Positions 34,799 to 46,372 of a stretch of 64,000 nt of DNA are shown here, one piece after another. This DNA comes from Rhynochetos jubatus (lineage: Eukaryota > Chordata > Aves > Eurypygiformes > Rhynochetidae): the NCBI GenBank assembly GCA_027574665.1, contig CM050652.1:1344589-1408588 (forward strand). The letters run 5' to 3'. The notes under the pieces were generated by a model. The model saw only the letters and a program-made list of their open reading frames with translations. It was not told where the DNA came from and made no database searches. The translations under genes were made by a program, and so were the position numbers. The stretch's first letter is position 1, and every line of letters begins with the position of its first letter.

Positions 34799-35939
34799 CA
34801 TAATCTGTTTGTGGTTCTGGAAAGTCAAAAGTACTTTTTCACGCTTGCAAACCTTCTGGTTGCAACACAGCCACGCTCCCGCAGAAGCAGCCTTCGCTCT
34901 TCACCCAGGGCTCTTATTTGTGCACGGATCCTACTGTGGCACCTGACAACACACAATATCAGTGACCTAAGGCTGGTGGCACTTTCAGGCCAGACCTGTC
35001 TGAGGCTGTTGGCCAAAGCTCAAAAGGCCTATGGACTAACACACCCCTATTACAAAGCAGCGCCAGCTAATTGATCCAGGCACACCCGTTGCCCTGTGCT
35101 TTGCGGTGCATCTTTTCCTAGGCAATCCTTCCTTCTTACTCATCTCCCTTCTTGTTCTGTCCCAGAAGTCGCCAACCCAAGACAAGGTGATCTGCTCAAA
35201 CAGCCTCTACAGCCTTCTGACCTCTCTCCCACAGCGCCTGAGCTGGACACATCCAGCTGGTAACTGTTAGCATTGTTCTCAATTATCCCTTCCACACTTT
35301 CTCTTCCCAGACCCAGGATGTGAACAGGTAAACCTTTCTGGGCCTTCTCTGCCACCAGAGCTCCATTTCCCCACCATCGTTCCTCCCCCGTCTTTCCCTG
35401 AATGTTGGATACAGCGTGTCCTAACAAGCCCCTGGCGTTCCCATGGGCGCGCAAGCCAGGCTCCCTGCCCTTCTGCTGGCCAAATGCACGTCTGCACTCG
35501 CAATTAGCCTCTACCCGACCCTTTTCACGTAGGATTGAGTGTCTGTGGCATGGTTTGGGTCTCCATGAGGAGCTGAGGAGATGTGCTGATTGATAGTTTT
35601 TCAAAGGGTTAGTTTGCTCATACTGGTAAACGTTGCACCACTGGAGGCCCTTTCTGGTACATCCCAAATGAATGTCCATGCTGTTCCCTGTTGACAGGGT
35701 TTGGTCCCGTGCCTTCTCTTAACTAAGAGCACTTAGAGAGAGACGGAAAAAACCGAACGCGTGTGCCAGCCACTGTCCCAGCGCACTCAACAGCCGTTGA
35801 CTCATAAATGTGCACTTCCACAAGCCCATGGTTTGATCTGCCCATTCCAAACTGATTAGTAACACGTGGCCTTGCAAATATGCGCCTGATGGGACCCCAA
35901 GCCCTCATGTCATCCATCCCTCTCCCTGAGGCTGGAGCT

Positions 35940-36100
35940 ACTCTACCTACAGCATTCCTGAGTGCTGTTTTGTCTAACCTGTTCTTGAAACCTCCAACGG
36001 GCAGACTCCAGAGTGTCCCAAAGCTCCTCCAGTATTATCACATCCTACCATTATAAAGTTTTCCTGGTGGCTCATCTAAACCTACCTTTCTGTGACATGC
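35940..36100 (-). mobile_element. Old CR1/L3-like fragment, antisense
   Basis: GTCTAACCTGTTCTTGAAAC, CTCCAACGGGCAGACTCCAG, AAGCTCCTCCAG and TATAAAGTTTTCCTGGTGGC, then CATCTAAACCTACC. These follow the antisense layout of ancient CR1/L3 3' ends with high divergence. Confidence 0.55.
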
Positions 36101-38065
36101 CAGGAAGTGACCGTCCTCCTGTGGAGGTTCTGGGTCACTGAGGGTTGTACCAGGCCTGTGGAGTGGCACAGTCCCCGGTCTCAGAGTTTGTTGGCCCTGC
36201 TCCAAAGCTGCTGATTAGCACAAGGGAATTCCACTGCTGCTCACTCCACATCAGCTGCCTCCACATGTCTGCCTGCCTTGGCAAGGCACTCCCCTGCCTT
36301 CAAGGAGCAGCAAGCCCCAGCCAAAACACCTTCACGGCTCCGCAGCGTGTTACATTCATCTCCACAACGGGCCTAAGTCATCTTCTGGCCTGGATCCACA
36401 TTTCATACCTATGAGAGGCCAGTGACACAAATCCAGAGCATCCACCACTCAGGAGCGATTGAACCAGAGGCGTTATTTTCCCCACAGCGCGCTGTGAGAG
36501 CGTGCATGCGGTAGCGAAGATCCCCCCCAAAACGCAGGGGCACTGCAGAAGTGACAACTGGAGCGTGACTGCGGAGCGGACAGTCGATCCCGAGCTGACC
36601 TGACGTGCACGCCGATCGCTTTGGCTCTGCAGGCGAGGCACGCCAGTTAGCGTTTGTTTTCCATACCGCGCTCTCCACGTGCTTGCATCTTCAGATGTGC
36701 CTAGTACGGTCGTCGCTTCCTGCCCTACGAAGTCACCTACCGCTGCTTCTGTTTGTAAACAGTAAAACGATGGTGGCTGTGTTTCACTCCACCTGTGCGA
36801 TGAAGTTATTTCGGTATTTGCCTATCAGTTCATTTGCAGAGCGCTGTGGGCTGGCAGGCACGCAGGACGCACCCCCTTTTACAGGGATGGGTACTGCATG
36901 CTTCAAGGGAACTCGTAAAATCCCAGATCAGTATAACGACAACATTTTTATCGTTTCTAGCACCATCACATACCCATGGACGAGGTTTCTGCTAGGCACA
37001 GGTGGCAGGCTGATGTCCTGAAACGAAACAAATTACATACGTTTTATGCCAACAAAAGGAAAATTAGGATTACTCTAATTTATAAGAGTCTCGTGAAATT
37101 CTGACCCGCCAGACCTTTAGCCGAGCGCATAATAAACACGTCAGATCCTTCATGATGGGAAGCGTTTTGCCTTCCAGCCTGCCCTTAAACAGCTTCCGTC
37201 AACTCTTCTAGCACCTGTTCTCACTGCGTTTCCCACGTCATTCCTCAGCTGCGGGGAAAACACCTTAAATCTGACAGCTTCAGTGCACCAGACGTTGAGC
37301 CCCATCTTAAGGCTCCCTCCTACAAAGCACAGATTCAGAGACGTTTTAATTATTTCCCGCATCTCCTCTTCCTTCTCTGTTTCAAATCCTCCTCCGTTGC
37401 CTTTCAGGCTCCTGCCGAAACCCCAGGCGGCCTGGGGACAGCGACGGCCTTCGCAAGTGAACGAGGCCGTGATCCTAACGGCTCTGCCCTCCAACGCGAC
37501 AACACAAGGCATCGTTAGCTCCGCGTACCGGGAAGGGCAATGAGTGGGGCTACAGGGTTCGGTTCGTCAAGGCCCGCCGCCAGCGGCACAAGGGAGAGGC
37601 TCTGCGGGCGCGCTCGTGCGCGGGGCACACGGCGGGCGCTCTGCTAAGGGTCTCGGCTCCGCTTCCTCCCTTGGCACGAGGCCGCGCTGCGTTTCGCCGA
37701 GCTCCGGGACGGGGGCCACGGCTGCTCCCATTTACAGCCCCAAACAGATGGCCCCACGCACGCCCCGCCGGCCTCTCGACGTGTTATTCTGATCTCTTTT
37801 TTTTTAACCCGGATACGGTTTCTCCCACCCCAAAACCACCGGGGTGGTACACGGCGGTGCGCAGGCCGGAAAGCCACGGCCCAGCAGGGGGCTGGGGTGG
37901 CTTTAACCGGCCTTTTTCCAAGGCAAAACACAACTGGGGCTGGGGGCTGCTCGGCCGAGGCGCCGGGACCCCTCGGCCCAGCCCGCCGTCTCCTCAGGGC
38001 CCCCCCGCCCGCTGCCCGAAGCCCCCTCGCACCTCCTCGCTTGGGGGGGGGGGGGGGAGGATGGG

Positions 38066-38300
38066 TGCGACCTCCCCAAGATGGCGCCGACGCCCCTCTC
38101 GTCGTCGTCGTCCCCCCGCGCCCCCGCAGGAGAAAGGCGCCGCGACCTCCCCAACATGGCGCCGGCGGCCACCCCGCTCCCCGTCACCTCCTCCCTCGCC
38201 CCTCACGCCGCCCCGACCTCCCACACATGGCGGCGGCGCCACCTCCCGCCGGGCCTCGCCCTCCTCAATATGGCGGCGGCGCCGGGCTATGACGCCATAC
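38066..38300 (+). repeat. Degenerate tandem repeat with YY1-like cores
   Basis: Four successive units share a CGACCTCCCC-type lead followed by an ATGGCGCC or ATGGCGGCGGCGCC core. The cores start at 38081, 38156, 38227 and 38270 (spacing 75, 71 and 43 bp). AAGATGGCGCC at 38078 is the best YY1 match. Inverse GCCAT cores lie nearby at 38293 and 38393. Confidence 0.65.
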
Positions 38301-38389
38301 GTCCTCCTCCTCCTCCCCCCCCTCCTCTCTCCCTCTCCCCCCCGGCCTCCTCCCGCCGCCGCCGCCGCCGCCGGTCCCCGCCTCTCCCG

Positions 38390-38505
38390 CTCGCCATTGC
38401 GGCGGCTCAGGGCGAGCCGCTCCGCGTCCCCGCTCGGCTCCCTCCCCGGCCGCCGCCCGGCAGAGGCTCCACGGCGCAGGCCCGCCGCAGCGCAGCCGCT
38501 CTGAG
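38390..38505 (+). other. NRF1: NRF1 exon 1 (5' UTR, noncoding), 5' end approximate
   Basis: The segment ends at GCTCTGAG|GTGAGTGT, a consensus splice donor in the heart of the CpG island. Vertebrate NRF1 begins with a noncoding exon in such an island and places its start codon in exon 2, as here. The 5' boundary is a guess. Confidence 0.6.
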
Positions 38506-38822
38506 GTGAGTGTCCTACCGCGCAATCTCCCAGCTCCTCCAGCCCGGCGCAGCCGCAGCAACGCGGGGGCCCCCGCCGGCCGCCCAGGCACCCCCGGCTC
38601 CCGCGCCTCCCCTCAGCGCCGCCGCGGGGCCGCCTAGGCCGCGCTAGGCCCCGCCGGGAGGGGAGCGCGGCCCCGCGGCGGGCCGCCGGAGCGTGTGTGT
38701 GTGTGGAGCGGGGTGTGTGGGGGGGGAAGGCTGGCGGCGAGGCGGCGGCTGCGGGGCCTGCGGGGGCGCCGGGGGCCTCTCCCGGCCGGGGGAGCTCGGG
38801 AGGACCGGGCGGCCCCCTCCTC

Positions 38823-38873
38823 GGGGGCCGGGGGCGGCGGGAGGGAAGGAAGGGGCGGGCGGGCGCGGGCCGG
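38823..38873 (+). other. G-quadruplex-prone tract
   Basis: At least six runs of three or more G separated by short spacers on the non-template strand, about 320 bp downstream of the exon 1 donor. This is sequence potential only. Confidence 0.55.
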
Positions 38874-41800
38874 CCCCGGGCCCAGGCGGCTGGCCGAGCC
38901 GGGCGGTGCAGGTCGCTCCGGCCGCGCTCTGAGCCCGTCCCGCTCCGGGGAGGGAAGTTGGGTCGCGGCTGCAGCCATTTGCCGGGCTTTTTTTCTCCTT
39001 CCTCTTTACTTTCATGCTTTTTCCTCCCCTTTAACCTCCCTCTTTCCCCCCCCCCCCCTTTTTTTTTTTTTTTTCCCCCTTTTTCCTCGGCCGCCGTGTG
39101 GCAGCGCCCTGGGGCCCTTTTGTACAGGAGTCGGGGAGCGGGGCCGCTGCTGCGGGGGGGGGGGGGGGGGGCAGCGAGTTTAATTGCTGTTAATCACGCA
39201 AGCAGAATGTTGGTGGGGTTTTTTTTCCCTCTGATATGCCCAAAAGGGGGGTACAAGTCGTGTCTCTTTGTTCTTGGCTTATACAACATCTGGCTCAGGA
39301 GAGACCTGGTTCATGACTGAGGTTGGTCAGGGCCTCGTTAGTGTAAATTGTAATTACGGGGCAGAAATAGCCGGCTCAAAAGCCTTCGTGCACGTAGGGT
39401 TACTAAGTCTTGGCTTTCTTGCAGCTGCAGATCATTTCCATTGCGTGGGGAGATGTTTTCTGTGCACCTCTTCAAGATTTGGATCTCTGCTTTATTATTT
39501 CCCCCCCCTCTCCACTCGAACAGGCTTTGTTATTTCCAGAATTCAGGATTTTTATTTGAGGAAGGGTGTCTTGGTTTTTTTCATCCCCGTTGCGTTGGCC
39601 TCGCTGTTGTCCGGGCGCAGTCTTAGCCCCTCTTCCCGTGTCCTAGGCATGGCGAGGGTGTTTTCAGCGGTGTGCTGGCTGCGCGCAGTCGTTATTTTTC
39701 AGGGTTTCGTTCGTGACATCACGGCAACTTGTCTCCATCCTTACTTCAGCCAGCAGCGTTGCCTCGTCGTCTGGTTCGTCTGCATCACAGCTGCTCCTTT
39801 TTAAAACCTGTTAGATCCAACTTTTATTGCCCTGGCGTTGGGGAAATAGATGAAAGGGGAATTGTTGGGATTTTTAATTTAATTTTCCTGCCAATGGTAA
39901 AACTGGAAGCAACTTTTTTTTTTCATTGAGAGGGGGAAAGGAAGTGTGTGATGACGGTGCCTTTGGAAACGGCAGGATTATATTAACATTTTCCAGCGTT
40001 TTGAGCTTGTCCATCATGGGTACAGTTACAGTGTGGTGTTTTAATTAAATAATCTCCTATACTTCTCTAATTTTCTGCAGGTGTTTACTATTTTATAGAC
40101 TGTCACGGTTGTTTTCATTGTGTTTTATTGCGTTGCAGTTGTTTTCCCCAAGCCTCGCGTTATTTACCTGCGGGCTTTACGGTGAACGAGACCCGTGCCG
40201 TAAACGCAGCGAGCCGGGGAACCCTCTGCCTCGTCCGCCGCGTGTTCCGTGCGCTTCTCGCGTGCCGCGGCAGCGTGTGCGCTTCGCAAGGCGCGCGGCC
40301 TGATGTGCCTTCCCGTTACACGGGCGGAACGAAGCGCGGGGTCTTGCAAAGCGGCGTTCGTTGGCAGCCTGGGTAGAGCCAGCGCGTGTGTAGGCAATAC
40401 GATTTTTGGCACGGCGCGGTGAAAGCGCTGCCTTTCTCTTGAATCACAGTCTCTGGACCCCGTTAACTTGCGGCATTTTCCGTCGTACCTTTCTGTGCTG
40501 CATGGATGCTCCTTTGGAGGTAGCTTGGCCTGGACGTGCCCCACGTAACGAGCATGTGAGTTGTCCTGAGACCGGTCGATGTTGTGCATGCGGACCGTGC
40601 CATCCCCACTGTGCCGCTCCGTGTCCTAGAACAAGGAATTCCCTCACCCCAGAGGTAAATAAGCCGTCCTGGCAAAAAGCAGCTCTGTCAGCGTGAGCCC
40701 TTAGCGGTTGGAGGTTGCCCTTCTCTATAGCTCCGTCGGGAAAACGTGTGGCACAAACTTGTTCGTAGAGGATTAAGCTACAGCGGGTGAAGGCCGCTTT
40801 GCTTCTGAGTAAGGTTGGCAGGGGTTTTGCGCGCTGTAATGTTGCCCTTCAGTTAATTGTCTCAACTTCCCGGGGCAAAAGCCCCAGCGCTGGTCAGCTG
40901 CACAGATGTCCGCTTGCAGGCTGCAGGTAATTTGGCCTGAGGGCTATTGCAAGTGTTGGAATTTCATAATTTTTCTGACGCTCCGGAGCCTGAATCCTCT
41001 TTTCTTAGAGTTAAGCCAGCCAGTTTCACTTCTGGCAAGCTCAAGTCTGGAAGATTTCAGCCTCGTAAGTGAAACCAAGGAACCGCAGATGACTGTGGGA
41101 GCCCAGGTTGGGGGCACTGGGGCCGCCTGTATTGTAAATCTCGCTCCTAGGCTACATCGTGTCAAACTGCTGCTGCTGTGTGTGTACATGCTCTGGGAAT
41201 CTTTCCATCACTGCTTCCACCTGCTCTTCGTTTACCAACTGAGGGAGATTTCCAGGCAGCTCCTCCGTCTCTTGAAGGCTTTGGGAATGATTATTTTTTT
41301 ACCTTACCCTCTTCTGGTCTGGAAAAGTATCCCCTAGGAAGGAAGCAGAGTGCAGTCACCCTGCCGTATGCCTCTGCCTTTTACCGAGAAAATCCGATGC
41401 CGACTTTTAGACATGGGAACGTTGCGCGCTGTCAGTAGGAATCCGCTTGTGTTGGCGATTTTCAGTGCAAGAAGTACCGTGAAATTTAGTCTCGGGCTTT
41501 ATCTTAACGCTGCTTCGGAAACAGATCCGTAGGGAACAAATGCGGTTAAGAATTTTTGTATTGCTGATTGCCCTGTACTGGAGTTAATTAATAAAATAAT
41601 TTTCAAATACAGCCCTTGGTGGTCTTAACTAACTTTCGCTGCGTGGTGGGGATCTTACTACGTAGTAGAAAGATGGAAAATGATGCTGAGGTGGCACTCG
41701 AAGCAGATCCTAGTGACTCATGCGGCTCTAATGAAGTTCATTAGCTCTTTGATACACAGCCACTTGTTAAGCATGCTTCTCTAAAATTAGGACTGGCTAC

Positions 41801-42380
41801 AGCCAGTTGTAAATCAAGATGAAACAGAAAAGATTCCACTCAACTCCAGTTTAGTTCTCACACCAGATGCAGAGCCCTGTTGCTGGTTATCGGGCTCTGC
41901 TGGAGCTTCACTACGCCTGAGCCTGCTGGAGGTCTCACGAACCACTGAAGACCCTCCGTGTGAAGGAGCCAAGTGGCACACAGCCTCTAGCGTGGTCTCG
42001 GGGTGCTGGGGCAATGTTTTCCTGTGTTTAAAGGTAATCCGTCCTCATGGCTTTGAAGGCAGTGGTTTGTTAGAGGATCAGTTTAATAGTTTCTCACATT
42101 CCCACTGTTGAATGCAGGTCCAGCAGGGGCAGTGCCCTTGTCCTGGTGTTTGTCACTTGCTGTAGTGAGGGAATTTGTGTCAGCTAGAGAATCTCTCCAT
42201 CAGCTCGTTTTGTGTATGAATCTAAACCAGGTGGATATTCCCTAGCGAACCCTCCGCTCTTCAAGTATTGCGAACCATAACATGCTGAACATTACTAGCA
42301 TCTTCTCTTTTCTTCCAGCTGAAACTTAAGCTTCCACTGGAAACTAGCAGCTCTCTGCAGCAAAGGCTGTACCGTTAGCA

Positions 42381-42552
42381 GCACTGGGACAGGTTCCCAG
42401 AGAAGCTGTGGATGCCCCGTCCCTGGGAGTGCCCAAGGCCAGGCTGGATGAGGCTTGGAGCAACCTGGTCTAGTGGAGGGTGTCCCTGCCCATGGCAGGG
42501 GGTTGGAACTGGATGATCTTTAAGGTCCCTTCCAACCCAAACCATTTTATGT
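42381..42552 (+). mobile_element. CR1 LINE 3' tip, sense
   Basis: GCACTGGGACAGGTTCCCAG to CCCTTCCAACCCAAACCATT. Only the last ~170 bp are present. Confidence 0.9.
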
Positions 42553-45500
42553 GTGTGGAGAAGGTTTTGAATGTTCCGAGTCGCGCAGGCTGCCAGGGCG
42601 TTGTACCGTGGAGGTCAGGAACCTCTCACCTCTCCAGGCTAAACCTGGGCTGTCCAGACACCACCCTGCCTTGGGGAGAATTCAGCCTGTTCTGTGTCCG
42701 CTGCAGCAATTGCTGCGAGGTTCAGTAGTTGCGGTGCTTCGCTGGTTCCAGCCCTGTCGCTTTTGCTTTGTCCGAAAAACTGGTGGGGTTGAAGCCGCTG
42801 CTGGTCAGGGACCTGTTGGGAAGGTTGGCTGGAGTCGTTCCTCCCTGCGCAGTGGCACCACTCGCTAGGAAACGCGGAAGGCCGTTACCCTTTTGGGAAT
42901 AGTACCGTTTGTAAGTAGGAGCAGGCTCTGCTCTCACCAGGAGCGTTAGTAAGAGGGGAGCTGGGAGAGGACGGCCAAGTAAGCCAGGCTGCGCGCCCAC
43001 TTTGTTTCGGGGATGGCCTGGCGCCTTTAGCTGTAGTCGAGGGCTGCTGTCTGAGGCTGATGTGGTTTTGCTGTGGATGAGTCACCTGCCAAGCTCTTAA
43101 GGAGTCCCTTCTATTGACAGGTAGAGAACGGGGAGGTGGAGGCTGTATTTGGTGGAGCGCATAGGAGAGTGATAGGCACCCTGATGCGCATCGACGTTTC
43201 GATGTCAGTGAAATACCGTGGTGGGGGGGGTTGTTTTCCCTCCTCTAAGAAGGATGTAGCTGAAGACTTCCAGAGCGCATTGGATGGAAGGTGTACCCCA
43301 TCTCACCGTTGGCTCTCGACGATTGAGAGGTCCAGCGCCTCCTTTCCTTCCTGTTTTGATCCTTCCGTAGAGACCGCGCTGCTTTCAGTGGGTAACAGCC
43401 GGGCTTTGTGCTGGAGGGTGAAAGCAGATGTCTCCCCGGTACGGAGCACGGTGGGCTGCGCCCTGCCTTGGTGCTGGGCCTTGAACCTCTCCTACCTCGC
43501 TCCCAGTATTTTTGTGGGCTGTTGACCGCTTTCTGCCTCCGTGAGGTTGCGTGTGAATTATTTTATCTGTTTGCGCTGTGTGCTGTCTCTAGTGCCTGTA
43601 AATAACAAACGGATTGCCCGGATGCCGCAGGATAGCGACCTGGAGGGCAGCTCAACTTTTTCAGTGGTTGCAAACCTCATCTGGCCTCAGATGCGTAAGC
43701 AGGAGAACATGGAAGCGTATTTTCGTTTACGGGGCACGCTTCTTGCTTGCAGCCGGCGTGATCAAGGCGTGCAATCCAAAAGAAACGGAGTCCCTCCCAC
43801 TGTTCGTGACATAACTGTCTAATTAAAGTAATCAAATGGGGATGACTTCGAGGCTTGGAAAACTTCCCCATCGTCTGGGTCAGAAGTTCTTGCGGGACCG
43901 CGCCCCCGGAGTCTCCGTGCTTTATTTACCTTGCAACATCCTCTGTAGAGGAACGGCCTGGAAACAAAGTCTTTCCCCCATCGGTTTGTTTTTGGTGGAG
44001 GCCATTAGGGCCTCCTGCTGCTGTGCCTGCAACTGCTTCCTTGGGCACCAAGAAAATCCTTTTAACTCCTGGTTTCCCTTTCGAAGGGGAAGGGACGTCC
44101 GGTCGTGCTGCTCCCGTTCCTCCCTAGGAAGGGCCAGCTGATTCGGAGCCCTTCTCATCCTTGTTGCGGGTTGGGGTGTGTTCAGGGTTGTTATTTCTGC
44201 GTCAGGAGGGATCGTGGCAGGTAAATCGGTAAATTGAGTCTCGTGCTCGGGAAGGAAATGGTGTATGTTCCTGCGATAGCCGGAGTACGTAAACCCTGAT
44301 AACGAGAAGCATGTGGAGGCGAAATGCGAAAGGCCTGAAGCACAAAATGTAGCGGCAAATAAAAGTTGAGGGTCCGTTCTCAGTACACAGTCCTGTAGCA
44401 TTGCAGGAGCTCCCAAAACTTTGCTGTCCAGTGGGATTCGCTTACTGTGCTGTGTGTTCAAAGCAGGAAAAGCCCCACTTGAGCCCGGACTTGGGGTGGG
44501 TCGGGACTGGAAAGTCATGATGGCTCAGTCTCGGGTGTTCTCTGCCTGCGTGGGAAGTTGGCGATGCTGGAGGAGTAGGACTCCTGTAGGCCGTGCTGAC
44601 CTCTGCCCCTTCTCAAGCTAGAAGGAAATAACGGCGCTTGGTAGGAAGAGCAGCAGCAGACACACTCGTGTGCGTGCGATTGTTCGTCTTTAGCAAATGG
44701 CTCGGGTCTCGAGTGCTCAGGGCTGGCGCTGCGGAAGGTGGCTGAGTACGGAGCGGGACGCTTGGCAGCACAGTGACCGGCTTCACAGGCGCCTGGCCGG
44801 TGCTGGAGAGAAAATGTTTGACCTGGCACTTCAGTCCAGCGTGCAGGTATGCAAAGAACTCGCGGACAAATCTCTTTGATCTAGTTGGGCTGGAGCCACC
44901 CTTTATTTTTCCCCCCAGAAAACACAAATCTTAATCCTGCACGCTGCTCAGCTGCAAATAACGCTCGGGGTTTCCTGGCATAGCTGGTGCTTTGTTAGCA
45001 GAGGGGACGCTTTCCCCTTCCGGGGTCTTCGCTCACTCGTTTCCAGCGGTTTTCCAGGGGAGTTTCTCAGTGTGTTGCAGGGCAGGCACACAGACGTGTT
45101 CCTGAACCGCAGGAAACTGTTGGAAGGGAACCTGTGCTTTCCTTTTTCCCAGCTAGAGTGCCAGGGGGAGGAGGTATCCCAATTTGTACCGGCACTGAGC
45201 CGAGCCTGGCCGTCCCCTGTCACCTCAGGTGTCCTAAGGGCACCGCAGGCTAACCGGAGAGGCCCGTTTCGTGAGCCTGGAGGAGACTCCCCACGTTCTT
45301 CCCAGTGTGAATGCGGATGTGGTAGCTGACGCCAGAGGTTGTCTGCAGACCTGTGAATGCACAACTGCTCCTCTTACACAGCTGCAGGAAAAATAAACCC
45401 CAGAGTTGGGTAGAATAAGATCTTGAAAGCAAAAACTGTCATAGTGTGTATTTTCTTTTTCTGGGAGACAGAACGACATGGGTTCCACGTCTGTTTGCTC

Positions 45501-45663
45501 ACAGTGTTGAGGGCTTCGGTATGTATTGCAGGATTGGAGGGCAAATGAATTGAAAGGGTAAAAGTCAAGAACTCTAAGAGGAGAGAGATTTTTTTGTGTG
45601 TGTGTGGTTTGGGACAACTCATGACTGCTTAGTCCATTGCCTGGGACCTGCGCACACAGGTTG

Positions 45664-45932
45664 AATCATAGCATCATGGAATGGTTTGGGTTGGAAGGGA
45701 TGTTAAAGCCCCCCCAGCCCCACCCCTGCCATGGGCAGGGACCCCTTCCACAGCCCAGGGTGCTCCAAGCCTCATCCAGCCTGGCCTTGGGCACTCCCAG
45801 GGATGGGGCATCCACAGCTTCTCTGGGAACCTGTCCCAGTGCCCCCCACCCTCTCTGCGAACAACTTCTTCCTGATATTCTTCCTTGAAGACAGCCGGGG
45901 ATGGGGCAGCCACAGCTTCTCTGGGCAAATAC
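45664..45932 (-). mobile_element. CR1 LINE 3' end, antisense, with partial internal duplication
   Basis: AATCATAGCATCATGGAATG, then the usual antisense 3' end to CTTCCTGATATTC at about 45880. Directly after comes a second short GGGGATGGGGCAGCCACAGC / TTCTCTGGGCAA piece at 45898-45930, a repeated segment of the same element or a second fragment. Confidence 0.88.
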
Positions 45933-46192
45933 CTGGACCCTTCTTCATCCAGCTCAGGTGGCACCACCCCAGCTAAAACCAGCTACGCTCATACTGGTGT
46001 AACTCAGTCTGGCTCTAGGATCAACCAGACTCTATTAAGCATCTCCCTGAAGACACGTTATTAACCGAACCATCACCCAGTGGTGGGCCAGACTTGCCAT
46101 TTTAGGGTGGAAGTTAGATAATTAAATGTGTTTTGGGCTGTGTCTGCCTTTACCGTAGCTAATCCTGTGGAGTTACTACAGTGTGAGGGCCG

Positions 46193-46372
46193 AATCATGG
46201 AATGGGTTGGGTTGGAGGGAACTTAAAGCCCCCCCAGCCCCACTCCCTGCCACGGGCAGGGACCCCTTCCATAGCCCAGGTTGCTCCCAGCCTCATCCAG
46301 CCTGGCCTTGGGCACTCCCAGGGATGGGGCACCCACAGCTTCTCTGGGAACCTGTCCCAGGGCCTCCCCTGA
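46193..46372 (-). mobile_element. CR1 LINE 3' tip, antisense
   Basis: AATCATGGAATGGGTTGGGT to CTTCTCTGGGAACCTGTCCC. It lies 260 bp from the previous copy in the same orientation. Confidence 0.9.

Larger units (their letters stand above)
23691..37500. other. Intergenic region, SMKR1 to NRF1
   Basis: The region contains CR1 copies at about 26.1, 26.76, 28.43, 28.98, 33.72 and 35.95 kb. Several exon-like open frames on the + strand (31.1-35.0 kb) are described in the findings and are not annotated as genes. I recognise no conserved protein-coding or RNA gene. Confidence 0.65.
37540..39180 (+). promoter_or_regulatory. NRF1: NRF1 CpG-island promoter
   Basis: A very CpG-dense, TATA-less block of about 1.6 kb around noncoding exon 1. 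It contains the ATGGCG/ATGGCGG tandem repeat (38070-38300), a GCC-triplet run at 38354-38372, and G-rich tracts downstream of the donor. The sequence supports a broad housekeeping-type promoter; exact start sites cannot be read. Confidence 0.8.

Noticed and set aside
37671-39320. Long frames (277 codons at 37671-38504; 207 at 38697-39320) rich in P, R, G and A
   Set aside because: CpG-island low-complexity translation with many overlapping frames on both strands. It spans the NRF1 noncoding exon and its splice donor.
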